From: Lutibaculum baratangense AMV1 | GTDB taxonomy: Bacteria; Pseudomonadota; Alphaproteobacteria; Rhizobiales; Tepidamorphaceae | DNA length: 64,000 nt | Reading direction: 5' to 3' | NCBI RefSeq assembly: GCF_000496075.1 | Contig: NZ_AWXZ01000038.1 | Location: 62,001-126,000, forward strand | Part shown: positions 8,167 through 17,891 of the stretch, in pieces | Numbering within the stretch: position 1 is the first letter of the stretch | How the letters are laid out: every line of letters starts with the position of its first letter | Made by a program: the position numbers and the translations under genes | Notes under the pieces: model-generated | What the model saw: only the letters and a program-made list of their open reading frames with translations | Told to the model about the DNA's origin: nothing | Database searches by the model: none

Positions 8167-9912
8167 ATGGCCGACCCCTCCACGCCCAGGACTTGGCTCT
8201 CCGCGAATGCGGGCCGGGCGGGCTGGTGGCCGTGGATCGCCGCCGCCGCGGGAAGCCTGACGGTCGTCCCGCTTCTCGCCATCGCCTGGTCGGTCGCCAC
8301 GATCGGCCAGAGCATGGTGATCGAAGGTGCCCCGTTCTCGAGCATCGTGCCGGCGCTCCTCGTCCTGCCGGCGGCCTTTCTCCTGCGCGGCGCCCTTGCC
8401 TGGGTGCGCACGGAGACCTCGACGCTCGGCGCGCTGAAGGTGAGGCACGCGGTGCGGCGCGACCTCCTCGAGCGGATCGGCCTGTTGGGCCCCGTCTGGG
8501 CGCGCCGCCAGCACAGCGCCGTCCTCGGCAACCGGGTGTGGGATCAGGTCGACGCGCTGCACGGATACTATGCCGGCTACCGGCCGCAGCTCGTGCTCTG
8601 CGCGACGATCCCGCTCGTCATCCTTCTCGCCGTCTTCCCGCTGAGCTGGGCCGCCGGCCTCGCGCTCCTCATGACGGCGCCCTTCGTGCCTCTCAACATG
8701 GCGATGGTCGGCGCGGGGGCGCGGGAGCGCCAGGAGGAGCAGTTCCGCGAGCTCGGCCGGATGGGCCGCCACTTCCTCGACACGCTGCGCGGCCTGCCGA
8801 CGCTGAAGCTGTTCGGCGTCGGAGGCCAGAGGGCGGAGGCCGTCCACGAGGCATCCGAGGGCTTCCGCAAGCGCACCATGCACGTGCTGCGCCTCGCCTT
8901 CCTCTCCTCCACCGTCCTCGAGTTCTTCAGCTCCGTCGCGATCGCCATCCTCGCTGTCTATATCGGCTTCGTCTATCTGGGTTTCATGTCGTTCGGGACC
9001 TGGGGCCAGGGCCTCGACCTCTTTGCCGGGCTGTTCATCCTGATCCTCGCGCCGGACTTCTACCAGCCGCTGCGCGAGCTCGGCACGCACTACCACGCCA
9101 AGGCCGAGGCCGAGGCTGCGGCGCAGGATCTGATCGCGATCCTCGAGCACGACCTGCCGGCGCGCGGCGGTGCGGTCGACTGGGGACCGCGCAGCCGCTT
9201 GGGGCTTCGGCTCGAGGGGGTGACCTGCCGCTACGGGCCGGGCCAGCCGGCAGCGCTCGACCGGCTGAGCCTCGACATTCGGGCCGGGGAAACCCTGGCG
9301 CTCGTCGGCCCCAGCGGGCACGGCAAGTCGACGCTTCTCAACCTTCTCGGAGGCTTTCTCGAGCCCGAGGCCGGGAGCGTCACGACGGACGACGGGACCG
9401 CCATCGTCTCGATTGCCCCGGAGGCCTGGCGACGCGCCGTCGCGTGGGTCGGCCAGAACCCCGCGATCCTGTCTGGCACGCTTGCGGAAAACCTGCGCCT
9501 CGCGGCACCCGAGGCCGACGACGGAGCGCTTCTGGCCGCGCTCGACAAGGCGGATCTCGGGCCTTGGGCTAGCGCCCTGCCCTCCGGCCTCGCGACACGC
9601 ATAGGCGGCGGCGGCCGGCCGATCTCCGGCGGCGAGGCGAGGCGGCTCGCCCTCGCCCGGGCCTTCCTGCGCGACGCGCCGCTCGTCCTCCTCGACGAGC
9701 CGACCGCGAGCCTCGACCACGAGAGCGAGGAACGGGTCATCCGAGCGCTTGATCGCCTGCGCGTGGGCCGCACCGTCGCGCTGGTCACCCACCGTCTCGA
9801 CCTCCTGCGGCTGGCCGACCGGATCGCCCGGGTCGAACAGGGGAGGATCGCCTCCATCGTGGCGGGCCCGTCCGCCACGGTGAGGCTGCACGCGGAGGCC
9901 GGCCATGGCTGA
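8167..9912 (+). CDS. cydD: ABC thiol reductant exporter subunit CydD
   Basis: Membrane and ATPase half-transporter that with CydC exports cysteine/glutathione and is needed for cytochrome bd assembly. About six N-terminal membrane segments (residues 20-320) are followed by a nucleotide-binding domain: Walker A LVGPSGHGKST, signature ISGGEARRLALARAF, Walker B LVLLDEPTASLD and the H-loop VALVTHRLD. 581 aa is normal. The start has an AGGAG site (about 8159-8163). It overlaps cydC by 8 bases. cydAB is not in the window. Confidence 0.92.
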   Translation: MADPSTPRTWLSANAGRAGWWPWIAAAAGSLTVVPLLAIAWSVATIGQSMVIEGAPFSSIVPALLVLPAAFLLRGALAWVRTETSTLGALKVRHAVRRDLLERIGLLGPVWARRQHSAVLGNRVWDQVDALHGYYAGYRPQLVLCATIPLVILLAVFPLSWAAGLALLMTAPFVPLNMAMVGAGARERQEEQFRELGRMGRHFLDTLRGLPTLKLFGVGGQRAEAVHEASEGFRKRTMHVLRLAFLSSTVLEFFSSVAIAILAVYIGFVYLGFMSFGTWGQGLDLFAGLFILILAPDFYQPLRELGTHYHAKAEAEAAAQDLIAILEHDLPARGGAVDWGPRSRLGLRLEGVTCRYGPGQPAALDRLSLDIRAGETLALVGPSGHGKSTLLNLLGGFLEPEAGSVTTDDGTAIVSIAPEAWRRAVAWVGQNPAILSGTLAENLRLAAPEADDGALLAALDKADLGPWASALPSGLATRIGGGGRPISGGEARRLALARAFLRDAPLVLLDEPTASLDHESEERVIRALDRLRVGRTVALVTHRLDLLRLADRIARVEQGRIASIVAGPSATVRLHAEAGHG

Positions 9913-11680
9913 GACGCCCCCGTCACCCGCCGGCACGAACGGCGGCATCTCCCGCCACCCGCTGCTGCCCTACCTCGCGCGGATGCGGCGGTTTCCGGTC
10001 CTCCTCGGCCTCGGGCTCCTCCTGAACCTCGTCACGGTCGCCTCGAGCATCGGCCTGCTCGCCCTGTCCGGCTGGTTCATCAGCGCGGCCGCCGTCGCGG
10101 GCCTCGCCGGCGTCGTCTTCAACTACGCCGTCCCGTCCGCCGGCATCCGGCTCTTCGTCGTCACGAGAACCGTCGGCCGCTACTGCGAGCGGCTCGCCTC
10201 GCACGAGGGCACGTTCCGCCTGCTGTCTCTCCTGCGGCGGGACGTCTACTGCGCGATCGAGCGGCTGTCGCCGCGGGCCCTCCTGCGCCACGGCAGCGGG
10301 GACCTGCTGACACGCCTGACGGCGGATATCGACGCGCTCGATGGGCTCTACCTGCGCATCGTCGCGCCGACGCTCGTGGCGCTCCTCGCGGTCATCGGCT
10401 GCGCCGCGCTGATCGGTGTCTTCGCGCCGGCGGCGGGCGTCTTCGCGGGGCTCTGCCTCGCGGCGGCGGGTCTCGTCGGGCCCTGGCTCGCCTGGCGGCT
10501 CGGCCGCGGCCCCTCCGCCCGCCGTCATCGCCTCGAAGCGACGCTGCGCGCCCGCCTCGTCGAGCGGCTGGCGAGCCTGCCGGAGCTCCTGCTCTACGAG
10601 GGCTGGCGGCGGGAAACCGACGAGCTCCTCGACACGCAGGCATCACGCGACCTCGACGAGCGGAGGCTCGCCCGGCTGACCGGCCTGTCGCAGCTCGTCT
10701 CGCAGGGGCTACTGGGGATCGCCGTCACCGGCACGCTCGCATTCGCGGCCGCCGCGGTCGGCGACGGGGCGCTCGATCCCGCGCTGATCGCGCTCATCGC
10801 CTTCACCGTGCTCGCAGGGTTCGAGGCCGTTGCGCTGCTGCCGCCGGCCTGGCAGAGCCTCGCGCGGATCACCGCCGCCGCAACCAGGCTCGAGGAGCTC
10901 AGCCGCGCCGCGCCGGAGATCGTCTTTCCACCGCAGGACCGCGCGACGCCACGCGACGGCCCGATGGAGATCGACGACCTGCGGGTCGCGCTCGACGGCC
11001 GCGAGATCCTGTCGGGCGTATCGCTGACGCTCCGGCTCGACGAGCATCTCGCCCTGCTCGGCCCCTCCGGCGGCGGCAAGACGACCCTCCTCGACGCGGT
11101 CGTTCGCTTCGTCGAGCCCGACGGTGGAACGCTGCGGCTCGGCGGCGTCGAGCTTGCCGACCTCGGCGAGACGACGTTACGCCGCGCCTTCACCGTCTCG
11201 CGGCAGGAGACCCATCTCCTGGGCGAGACGTACCGCGAGAACCTGCGGATCGCGGCGCCCTGCGCCACCGACGAGGAGATGACGGAGATCCTCGCCGCGC
11301 TCGGCCTTGGCCCGTGGCTCACGCACCAGCCCGACGGGCTCGGCTCCTATCCCGACGAGGGCGGCAGCTCGCTGTCGGGCGGCGAGCTCCGCAGGTTCGG
11401 CGTGGCGCGGGCGCTCCTCCGCCCGGCTCCGTTCACGCTCCTCGACGAGCCGGCGGAAGGGCTCGACCGCGACACGGCCCGACACGTCATGGCGGAGATC
11501 CGCCGCCGCTGCGCCGGCCGCGGCCTGCTCGTCGTCACGCACCGGCCGGAGGGTCTGGAGAGCTTCGATCGCCTGGCGTTCCTCGAGGCCGGCCGCATCG
11601 TGGAGGCGGGGCCGCCCGCGGAGCTGGCGCGCGATCCGGAGAGCCGCTACGCGCTGCTCCTGCGGAGCCTGACCGCCTGA
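9905..11680 (+). CDS. cydC: ABC thiol reductant exporter subunit CydC
   Basis: Partner of CydD; 591 aa. Seen: N-terminal membrane domain with LGLLLNLVTVASSIGLLALS and RLFVVTRTVGRYCERLASHE, the latter typical of CydC, then a nucleotide-binding domain with Walker A LLGPSGGGKTT, signature LSGGELRRFGVARALL and Walker B FTLLDEPAEGLD. The ATG lies inside the end of cydD (8-base overlap) with GGAGG just upstream, so the two are translationally coupled. Substrate expectation (cysteine/GSH) comes from the E. coli family. Confidence 0.92.
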   Translation: MAETPPSPAGTNGGISRHPLLPYLARMRRFPVLLGLGLLLNLVTVASSIGLLALSGWFISAAAVAGLAGVVFNYAVPSAGIRLFVVTRTVGRYCERLASHEGTFRLLSLLRRDVYCAIERLSPRALLRHGSGDLLTRLTADIDALDGLYLRIVAPTLVALLAVIGCAALIGVFAPAAGVFAGLCLAAAGLVGPWLAWRLGRGPSARRHRLEATLRARLVERLASLPELLLYEGWRRETDELLDTQASRDLDERRLARLTGLSQLVSQGLLGIAVTGTLAFAAAAVGDGALDPALIALIAFTVLAGFEAVALLPPAWQSLARITAAATRLEELSRAAPEIVFPPQDRATPRDGPMEIDDLRVALDGREILSGVSLTLRLDEHLALLGPSGGGKTTLLDAVVRFVEPDGGTLRLGGVELADLGETTLRRAFTVSRQETHLLGETYRENLRIAAPCATDEEMTEILAALGLGPWLTHQPDGLGSYPDEGGSSLSGGELRRFGVARALLRPAPFTLLDEPAEGLDRDTARHVMAEIRRRCAGRGLLVVTHRPEGLESFDRLAFLEAGRIVEAGPPAELARDPESRYALLLRSLTA

Positions 11681-11694
11681 CAGGAAAACATGCA

Positions 11695-11717
11695 GTTGAA
11701 TGTCAACTTTATTGACA
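11695..11717 (+). promoter_or_regulatory. Overlapping inverted repeats with a -35-like element before the siderophore-interacting protein gene
   Basis: GTTGA-ATG-TCAAC (11695-11707) overlaps TGTCAA-CTTTA-TTGACA (11701-11717), giving three adjacent half-sites. The last arm is a consensus -35 (TTGACA, 11712-11717); 17 bases later TAGCGA (11735-11740) is a weak -10. The arrangement suggests an operator overlapping a promoter for the downstream iron-related gene. The regulator (Fur/Irr/RirA or other) is not identified. Confidence 0.5.
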
Positions 11718-11814
11718 TGACGTCGCTCCTCGCCTAGCGACGTTTGCGCAGCGGAGCTCTCGCCGGGGTATGGCCGGGCCTTCCGCAGGCACAAGACGCG
11801 CAGCGGGGGACGGC

Positions 11815-12912
11815 ATGACGATAGCTTCGCGATTCAAGGCCGAGGGCGAGGTCGCGCTTCGGGCGCCAGACGCCGTGCTCGCCCGGATCGAGGCGCATTT
11901 GGCGGAGCACGGGAAGGTGACGCGGTTGCGGGACGCATGCCGGCTCGACCACGAGTTCGGCACCGCGACGGCGCTTGCCGGGCCGCGGACGCTGCGGGTC
12001 AGCATCGTGTCGCCGGACCCGACCTCCCTCGCCTACCTGCAGATGGGATTCACGAGCCACCTCCGGGAGTTCGCGCCCGACGAGGCCCACGGCATCGTCT
12101 GGAGCGGGGCGAACGAGGCGGGCAAGCGTCCGCCCTATTTCCGCGAGATGCGCGTCGTCTCGGCCCGGGACGTGACGCCCCGGATGCGCCGCGTCCGGCT
12201 CGCCGGCGAGAACCTCGAGCGCTTCACCCACGGGGGGCTGCACGTGCGGCTCCTGCTGCCGCCGCGCCGGGACGTGGCGCCGGTCTGGCCGATCCTCGGG
12301 GCGGACGGCGACATCGCCTGGCCCGACGAGGGCGAACGGCCCGCGATGCGCGTCTACACGATACGCCACATCGACGCCCGCGCGGGGCTCGTCGACGTCG
12401 ACTTCGTGCTGCACGAGGGCGATCACATGCCGGGAGCGGCCTGGGCTGCCGAGGCGTCTCCGGGCGACGTCGTGGGCATGACGGGACCGGGCGGCTCGGG
12501 CGTCGGCGAGGCCGACTGGTACCTCCTCGCGGGAGACGAGACGGCGCTGCCGGCGATCGGCCGCATCCTCGAGGAGATGCCGGCCGGGCGCCGCGTGGTG
12601 GCGCTGGTCGATGTCGCCGACGCCGCCGAGCGGCAGGAGCTGCGGACGCGGGCGGATCTCGACCTGCGATGGCTCGAACGCGGCGGCCGCCCCGCCGGCA
12701 CGACGGACCTCCTCGCCGAGGCGGTGCGGGGGATCGAGCTGCCGCAGGGGCCCCGAGTCTTCGCCTGGGCCGCCTGCGAGTTCGAGGCCTTCAAGACGAT
12801 CAGGGGTCACTTCCGGAAGAGCCTGGGCCTCGCCCGCGAGGACCATCTGGCCGTCGCCTACTGGCGGCGGGGCGCGGCGGGCGACGAAGCGCGGTCCGAG
12901 GCGCGCGACTGA
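11815..12912 (+). CDS. Siderophore-interacting protein with N-terminal DUF2218 domain
   Basis: Cytosolic FAD-dependent ferric-siderophore reductase family (SIP/ViuB), which releases iron by reducing the chelate with NAD(P)H. Residues about 1-95 look like DUF2218 (RIEAHLAEHGKVTRLRDACRLDHEFG), a domain often fused or linked to SIPs. The reductase part shows an FAD-binding RVYTIRHID (R-x-Y-T/S-x-R), then DFVLHEGDHMPGAAWA, GMTGPGG, WYLLAGDETALPAIGRIL and the C-terminal FAWAACEFEAFKTIRGHF. ATG 11815 (365 aa) is preferred over an in-frame start 45 bases upstream because GGGGGA precedes it. No siderophore receptor or transporter is nearby. Confidence 0.88.
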   Translation: MTIASRFKAEGEVALRAPDAVLARIEAHLAEHGKVTRLRDACRLDHEFGTATALAGPRTLRVSIVSPDPTSLAYLQMGFTSHLREFAPDEAHGIVWSGANEAGKRPPYFREMRVVSARDVTPRMRRVRLAGENLERFTHGGLHVRLLLPPRRDVAPVWPILGADGDIAWPDEGERPAMRVYTIRHIDARAGLVDVDFVLHEGDHMPGAAWAAEASPGDVVGMTGPGGSGVGEADWYLLAGDETALPAIGRILEEMPAGRRVVALVDVADAAERQELRTRADLDLRWLERGGRPAGTTDLLAEAVRGIELPQGPRVFAWAACEFEAFKTIRGHFRKSLGLAREDHLAVAYWRRGAAGDEARSEARD

Positions 12913-13037
12913 AGGCGCAGGGCAGGCGGCGCGGGGCACCCGCCCCTCGCTTGCCCGGCACGCCGGGATCGACTAAGGCCTCCCCTGTCCCGCCTCTCCC
13001 CGGAGAGCCAACAAGCAAGACGATGGGAGGAACCTCG

Positions 13038-13994
13038 ATGTTCCGATGGAAACAGGCGCTCGCCGTGGTCCTCGGCGGCGCGATCGCGGCCGGCGCGGCC
13101 CATGCCGAGACCCGTGTCACCTACAAGTCGGCGAAGGCCGGCACGTCCTACTACCAGATGGGCGTCGAGCTCTCCGAGGCGATCAAGCAGGGCACGGGCG
13201 GCGAGGTGATCCTGACGGTCGAGGAGAGCCAGGGCTCCGTCCAGAACGTGATGGAGGCCGCGGTCAGGCCGGGCAACTACATCTTCACGACGCCGCCGGC
13301 GCTCGCCGCCCAGGCGCGGGAGGGGTCCGGCCCCTTCGAGAAGCGGCCGAGCGAGCGGTTCGCCGACATTCGCGGCCTGTTCCCGATCCCGTCCCTGACC
13401 ATGCATATCGTCCTCGCGGGCGAGGCGGGCGCCGTGCCGCTCGAGGCGATCGAGGGCAAGACGGTGCTTCTCGGCAAGGGCTCCTTCGGCGCGACGGAAG
13501 GGGAGAAGTATCTCGAGCTCTTCGGCCTCAAGGACAAGCTGCGGGTCGCCGACGCGGAGCTCGGCAACGCGGCCGACGCCCTGAAGAACGGCCAGATCGA
13601 CGCCTTCGTCACGGCAGGCTCCTTCCCCGCCCCGAACGTGATCGAAGCCTCCGCGAGCGGCGGCGTCAGCCTCGTGACGATGACCGACGAGCAGGTCGAG
13701 CAGACCGGGCGCACGCGCGTCGTCATCCCGGCCGGCACCTATGCCGGGATCGGGGAGGACGTCGTCACGACGGCCCTGCCGGTCGTCGCCTACACGACGA
13801 CCCGGATGGACGATGAGACGGCCTACCTCGTCACGAAGACCTTCTGGGAGAAGAAGGCCGAGATGGCCGACAGCGCCCCCTGGTGGAAGGCCGTCACGCC
13901 CGAGCTTCTCGAGACGATGGAGGGCACGCTCCACGAAGGCGCACTCCGCTACTACGAGGAAGCCGGCATCGCGGTGCCGGACGAGCTGAAGTAG
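13038..13994 (+). CDS. TAXI-family TRAP transporter solute-binding protein
   Basis: Periplasmic binding protein of a TRAP transporter, 318 aa, with signal peptide MFRWKQALAVVLGG...AHA-E. The mature start TYKSAKAGTSYYQMGVELSEAIKQGT corresponds to the TAXI 'G..gG.yy..g..la' region, and the remainder has the two-domain binding-protein layout. GGGAGG lies 8 bases before the ATG. It is directly followed by a fused TRAP permease. The ligand is unknown; characterised TAXI proteins bind glutamate or 2-oxo acids. Confidence 0.88.
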   Translation: MFRWKQALAVVLGGAIAAGAAHAETRVTYKSAKAGTSYYQMGVELSEAIKQGTGGEVILTVEESQGSVQNVMEAAVRPGNYIFTTPPALAAQAREGSGPFEKRPSERFADIRGLFPIPSLTMHIVLAGEAGAVPLEAIEGKTVLLGKGSFGATEGEKYLELFGLKDKLRVADAELGNAADALKNGQIDAFVTAGSFPAPNVIEASASGGVSLVTMTDEQVEQTGRTRVVIPAGTYAGIGEDVVTTALPVVAYTTTRMDDETAYLVTKTFWEKKAEMADSAPWWKAVTPELLETMEGTLHEGALRYYEEAGIAVPDELK

Positions 13995-14031
13995 GCGGCG
14001 CTTCGGCGAACTCTCACGGAGCGATCGGACG

Positions 14032-15801
14032 TTGGACGAACCGGCGCGTGTCCGGCCGGTGTGGGTGGTGCTCGGGCTCGTCTCCGTCGCCTTCCACATC
14101 GGCCTCATCTTCTACGGATTGGCGCCGGCGCTCGTCAGCCGGCCGCTGCACATGGCGCTCCTCCTGCCGTGGATGCTCGTCCTGCCGGCGGTGACCGGCT
14201 GGCAGCGCCTCAGCGGCTGGGCGCTGACGGTCGCTGGCGTCTCGGGCTGTCTCTACATCGCGCTCAACGCGGGCGAGATCTCCGACCAGTACGGCTTCGT
14301 CGACGGCCCGTTCCAGCTGGCGCTCTGCCTCCTCCTCCTCGCAGTGGCGCTCGAGACGGCGCGCCGCGCGATCGGCTGGCCGCTGCCGGCGGTCGCCCTC
14401 GCCGCCCTTCTCTACGGCTTCTTCGGGCAGCATTTGCCGGGCGAGTTCGGCCATCCGGGCCTGCCGGTCGAGAGCTTCCTCGGCACGCTGGTGCTGGCGG
14501 AGGGCGGGCTCTGGGGGCAGCTCACGGGCGTCTCCGTCGGCGTCGTCGCGATCTTCGTCATCCTCGGCGCGGTCCTGAACGCCGGCGAGGCCGGCAAGGG
14601 CTTCATGAACGTCGCGACCGCGGTGGCCGGGCGTCTCAAGGGCGGGGCCGCCAAGGTCGCCACGCTCTCCTCCGCGCTCTTCGGGTCGATCTCGGGCTCG
14701 GCCTCGGCGAACGTCGCCTCCACGGGCGCGATCACCATGCCGGCGATGATCCGCCTCGGCTATCCGCGATCGCTGGCCGGTGCCGTCGAGGCGGTGGCGT
14801 CCTCCGGCGGGCAGATCATGCCGCCGCTGATGGGGGCCGGCGCATTCGTGATGGTCGAGCTGACGGGCACGCCATACGCGCAGATCATGGCGGCGGCCTT
14901 CCCGCCGGCAATCCTCTACTTCCTGACCGTCTGGGTCGGCATCAACGCCTTCGCGACCCGGCACGACCTCAGGCCGGTCGACCTCGAGGACCGTCCGCAC
15001 GGCCGCGACGTCGTCGTCACGTCGCTCTTCTTCGCCGTCCCGTTCCTCGCGCTTCTCGGCGCGATCTTCGTCGGCGGCTACACGCCCCAGTTCGCGGCCT
15101 CGATCGCGATCCTCGCCGCGGCGATCCTGCTCCTCGTCGATGTCAGGCTCAGCGCCTCGCTCCGCCAGTTCGGGACCCGCCTCGCGGAGGCCGCCGTCTC
15201 CTCAGGCAGGCAGATCGCGATGATCGGCTCGATCATCATCTGCGCGTCGATCGTCATCGGCGTTCTCTCGCTCACCGGGCTCGGGGTGAAGGTGACCTCG
15301 ACGATCCTCTCGGTCGCGGACGATTCCCTGTGGCCGGCGCTCCTCCTGACGGCGCTCGCCTGCCTGATCCTCGGCATGGAGGTGCCGACGACGGCGGCCT
15401 ACGTGATCTGCATTTCGGTGGCGGGGCCTGCCCTGTCGCAGCTCGGCGTCGAGCCGCTCGTGGCGCATCTCTTCGTCTTCTGGTTCGCGCTCCTGTCGAC
15501 GATCACGCCGCCCGTCTGCGGCGCGGTGTTCATCGCAGCCGGCATGATCGGCGAGAACTGGCTGAAGGTCGCCGGCAGCGCGATGGTGCTCGGGATCGGG
15601 CTCTACATCATCCCGCTCGGCATGATCGCCAACCCCGATCTCCTCGCGCTCGGCCAGGCGCCCATGCTCGCCCTCGTCGCCTTCGTGAAGGTCGGGGTCG
15701 GGCTGACGCTCGTCTCCTTCGGCATGATCGCCCGCGGCCGGGCGGTCCTGCGCGCGCTGTCGGTGGCGGCGGGCCTCGCGGCCGTCTTCGTCTCCCTCTG
15801 A
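14032..15801 (+). CDS. TRAP transporter fused permease (TAXI-type, 4TM/12TM)
   Basis: Integral membrane subunit that uses an ion gradient to import the ligand of the preceding TAXI protein. 589 aa, with a four-helix small-subunit-like N-terminus and a large DctM-like region. The family motifs FGSISGSASANVASTGAITMP and EAVASSGGQIMPPLMGAGAF are clear, as is EVPTTAAYVICI later. TTG at 14032 is used as start; it lies 37 bases after the binding-protein stop. Confidence 0.9.
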   Translation: MDEPARVRPVWVVLGLVSVAFHIGLIFYGLAPALVSRPLHMALLLPWMLVLPAVTGWQRLSGWALTVAGVSGCLYIALNAGEISDQYGFVDGPFQLALCLLLLAVALETARRAIGWPLPAVALAALLYGFFGQHLPGEFGHPGLPVESFLGTLVLAEGGLWGQLTGVSVGVVAIFVILGAVLNAGEAGKGFMNVATAVAGRLKGGAAKVATLSSALFGSISGSASANVASTGAITMPAMIRLGYPRSLAGAVEAVASSGGQIMPPLMGAGAFVMVELTGTPYAQIMAAAFPPAILYFLTVWVGINAFATRHDLRPVDLEDRPHGRDVVVTSLFFAVPFLALLGAIFVGGYTPQFAASIAILAAAILLLVDVRLSASLRQFGTRLAEAAVSSGRQIAMIGSIIICASIVIGVLSLTGLGVKVTSTILSVADDSLWPALLLTALACLILGMEVPTTAAYVICISVAGPALSQLGVEPLVAHLFVFWFALLSTITPPVCGAVFIAAGMIGENWLKVAGSAMVLGIGLYIIPLGMIANPDLLALGQAPMLALVAFVKVGVGLTLVSFGMIARGRAVLRALSVAAGLAAVFVSL

Positions 15802-15823
15802 CGCGCGGGCCGGCCTTGCGACC

Positions 15824-17707
15824 TCAGGAAGCGGGGCTCCGATCCGCCTCGCCCGTCTCGCCGTACGGAAGGCCGCTCGTCTCGCCGGCGCGGCCGGGAA
15901 GCCACAGGATCAGCGCGCCCAGCGTGGCGGCGACGACGGAAGCGCCGAGGATCGCCACCTTCGCCGCCTCGAAGTCCTGGGTGGTCGGCAGCGCCTGCCC
16001 CGCGATGAAGACCGACATGGTGAAGCCGATCCCCGCCAGCGCGCCGGCACCGGCGAGCTGACGCCAGGAATACTCCTCGGGCTTCGTCGCGAGGCCCATC
16101 CGGACCGCCAGGAAGGACGCGCCGAGGAGGCCGATCGGCTTGCCGATGACGAGCCCGGCCCCGATCGCCAGCATCAGCGCCCAGTGGGAGGACAGGACCT
16201 CGGTCTCCAGCACGACCCCGGCATTCGCGAGGGCGAAGAGGGGCAGCACGATGTAGCTCGACCGCGCGCCGGCATGGCGGAGCAGGCGGTCGGCCGGCGA
16301 TTCCAGCCGATCGTGTATCGCGTCGAGCGCCCTGAGCGCCGGCACGGACGGACCGTGATGGAGAACCTCGCCGCCGCGACGCGCCTCCGCGGCGATCAGC
16401 GCGCTCGCCTGCGTCGTGAGCGCCCTCAGGTCGGCCGGCGGCCTCGTGGGGATGAAGAGGGCGAGGAGGACGCCCGCGAGCGTGGCATGGAGCCCGCTGC
16501 CCAGAACGAGCGCCCACAGGAGCAGCCCGACGAGCGCGTAGGGCGCGACCCGGTAGACGCGCCAGCGGTTGAGCAGGGCAAGCACCACGACCGTCGCCAT
16601 CGCGCCGGCGACGAAGCCGAGCTGCAGCTCCTCCGAATAGGCCACGGCGACGACGACGATCGCGCCGATGTCGTCCACGATCGCGGCGGCCGTCAGGAAG
16701 ATGCGGAGCTCGATCGGCACGCGCGAGCCCATCATCACGATCAGCGCGATGGCGAAGGCGGTGTCGGTGGCCATCGGGATGCCCCAGCCGTGAATCCAGG
16801 GGCCGTCAGGGATCAGCAGAACGTAGAGCAGCGCCGGCACCGCCATGCCGCCGAGCGCCGCCGCCACGGGAAACGCGGCCGAGCTCCTCTGCGCGAGCCG
16901 TCCGACGGTGAACTCGCGCTTGATCTCGAGGCCCACGACCAGAAAGAAGATCGTCAGGAGGCCGTCATTGACCCAGTGGCGCAAAGAGAGCGAGAAGGCG
17001 GCGCCGCCGAGCGAGGCGCCGAGGGCCATCTCCCAGAAAGCTTCGTAGGCCTCGGCGAATCCGACATTCGTCAGCGCGATCGCGACGAGCACCGCGCCCA
17101 GGAGGAGCAGGCCCGCCGACGGGCCCCATGCCGCGAAGCCGAGGGCCGCGGCGCGGACGCGGTGGCCGAGCGTTCCCTCCATCGCGTCGATGAACGAGCT
17201 CTCGTCCCACGGCCCGTCATACCGTCGCCCGTTGATGAAGAAGGTCGGCGTGAACATCACGCCGCTCGCCCTGGCGCTGGCGACGTCGGCGCGCACCCGC
17301 TCCTCCGCCGGGACGTCGTGCCCCGCGACGTCGTCGGCCTCCGCGACGGCTATGGAGAGCTCTTCCCCGACGGCCCGCAGGTCGTCCTCCGTCAGCGAGG
17401 GCGAGCGCGTCATGAGCGTCAGGTGCGCGTGCCAGAAGCTCTCCTCGTCCGGCGCCCGCTCGGCCAGCACGGCGGCGCGCCAGGCAATCCTGCTGTCCTT
17501 TATCGGGAGGTGCCGGAAGACGTAGCGCACCCTGTCGCCGAACCGGTCGCGCACCTCCGAGATGCGCTCGTTCGCCGCCCGGCAGTGCGGGCAGTCATAG
17601 CTGCCGTACTCGACGAGCGTGATGGGTGCGCTCAAGGGCCCGAGCACGTGGTCCGAGGCCGGATCGACCGGCCTGTCGAGCCGCCCGACGTCAGGAGGAG
17701 AAGTCAT
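15824..17707 (-). CDS. nhaA: Na+/H+ antiporter NhaA with N-terminal thioredoxin/DsbA-like domain
   Basis: Two-domain protein of 627 aa. Residues 1-180 form a DsbA/thioredoxin-like domain with the redox motif CPHC at 39-42 (SYDCPHCRAANERI) and a later cis-Pro region GVMFTPTFFINGRRYDG. Residues about 195-610 are NhaA: GLEIKREFTVG, IPMATDTAFAIALIVMMG, and AAIVDDIGAIVVVAVAYS with the two conserved ion-binding Asp residues. NhaA exchanges Na+ (or Li+) for H+ in the inner membrane. Thioredoxin-NhaA fusions occur in other alphaproteobacteria and actinobacteria; the purpose of the redox domain is not established. It is convergent with the TAXI permease gene (22-base gap). Confidence 0.93.
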   Translation of the reverse strand: MTSPPDVGRLDRPVDPASDHVLGPLSAPITLVEYGSYDCPHCRAANERISEVRDRFGDRVRYVFRHLPIKDSRIAWRAAVLAERAPDEESFWHAHLTLMTRSPSLTEDDLRAVGEELSIAVAEADDVAGHDVPAEERVRADVASARASGVMFTPTFFINGRRYDGPWDESSFIDAMEGTLGHRVRAAALGFAAWGPSAGLLLLGAVLVAIALTNVGFAEAYEAFWEMALGASLGGAAFSLSLRHWVNDGLLTIFFLVVGLEIKREFTVGRLAQRSSAAFPVAAALGGMAVPALLYVLLIPDGPWIHGWGIPMATDTAFAIALIVMMGSRVPIELRIFLTAAAIVDDIGAIVVVAVAYSEELQLGFVAGAMATVVVLALLNRWRVYRVAPYALVGLLLWALVLGSGLHATLAGVLLALFIPTRPPADLRALTTQASALIAAEARRGGEVLHHGPSVPALRALDAIHDRLESPADRLLRHAGARSSYIVLPLFALANAGVVLETEVLSSHWALMLAIGAGLVIGKPIGLLGASFLAVRMGLATKPEEYSWRQLAGAGALAGIGFTMSVFIAGQALPTTQDFEAAKVAILGASVVAATLGALILWLPGRAGETSGLPYGETGEADRSPAS

Positions 17708-17891
17708 CGGGCTCGCACCATCGCTCGGCCACGCCCGAGGGCGCGGCTCGCCACCGGATCACGAACCCACTCTGCCCAATGATTGGCGACCATGCCATCA
17801 TCCCCTCGCTGGCGGAGGGGCAGCATGGCCGGACGGCCTCGTTTCCCGTGACGGGACCGCTGCCGTTCGACCGGCGGCGGATGGACGCCGT

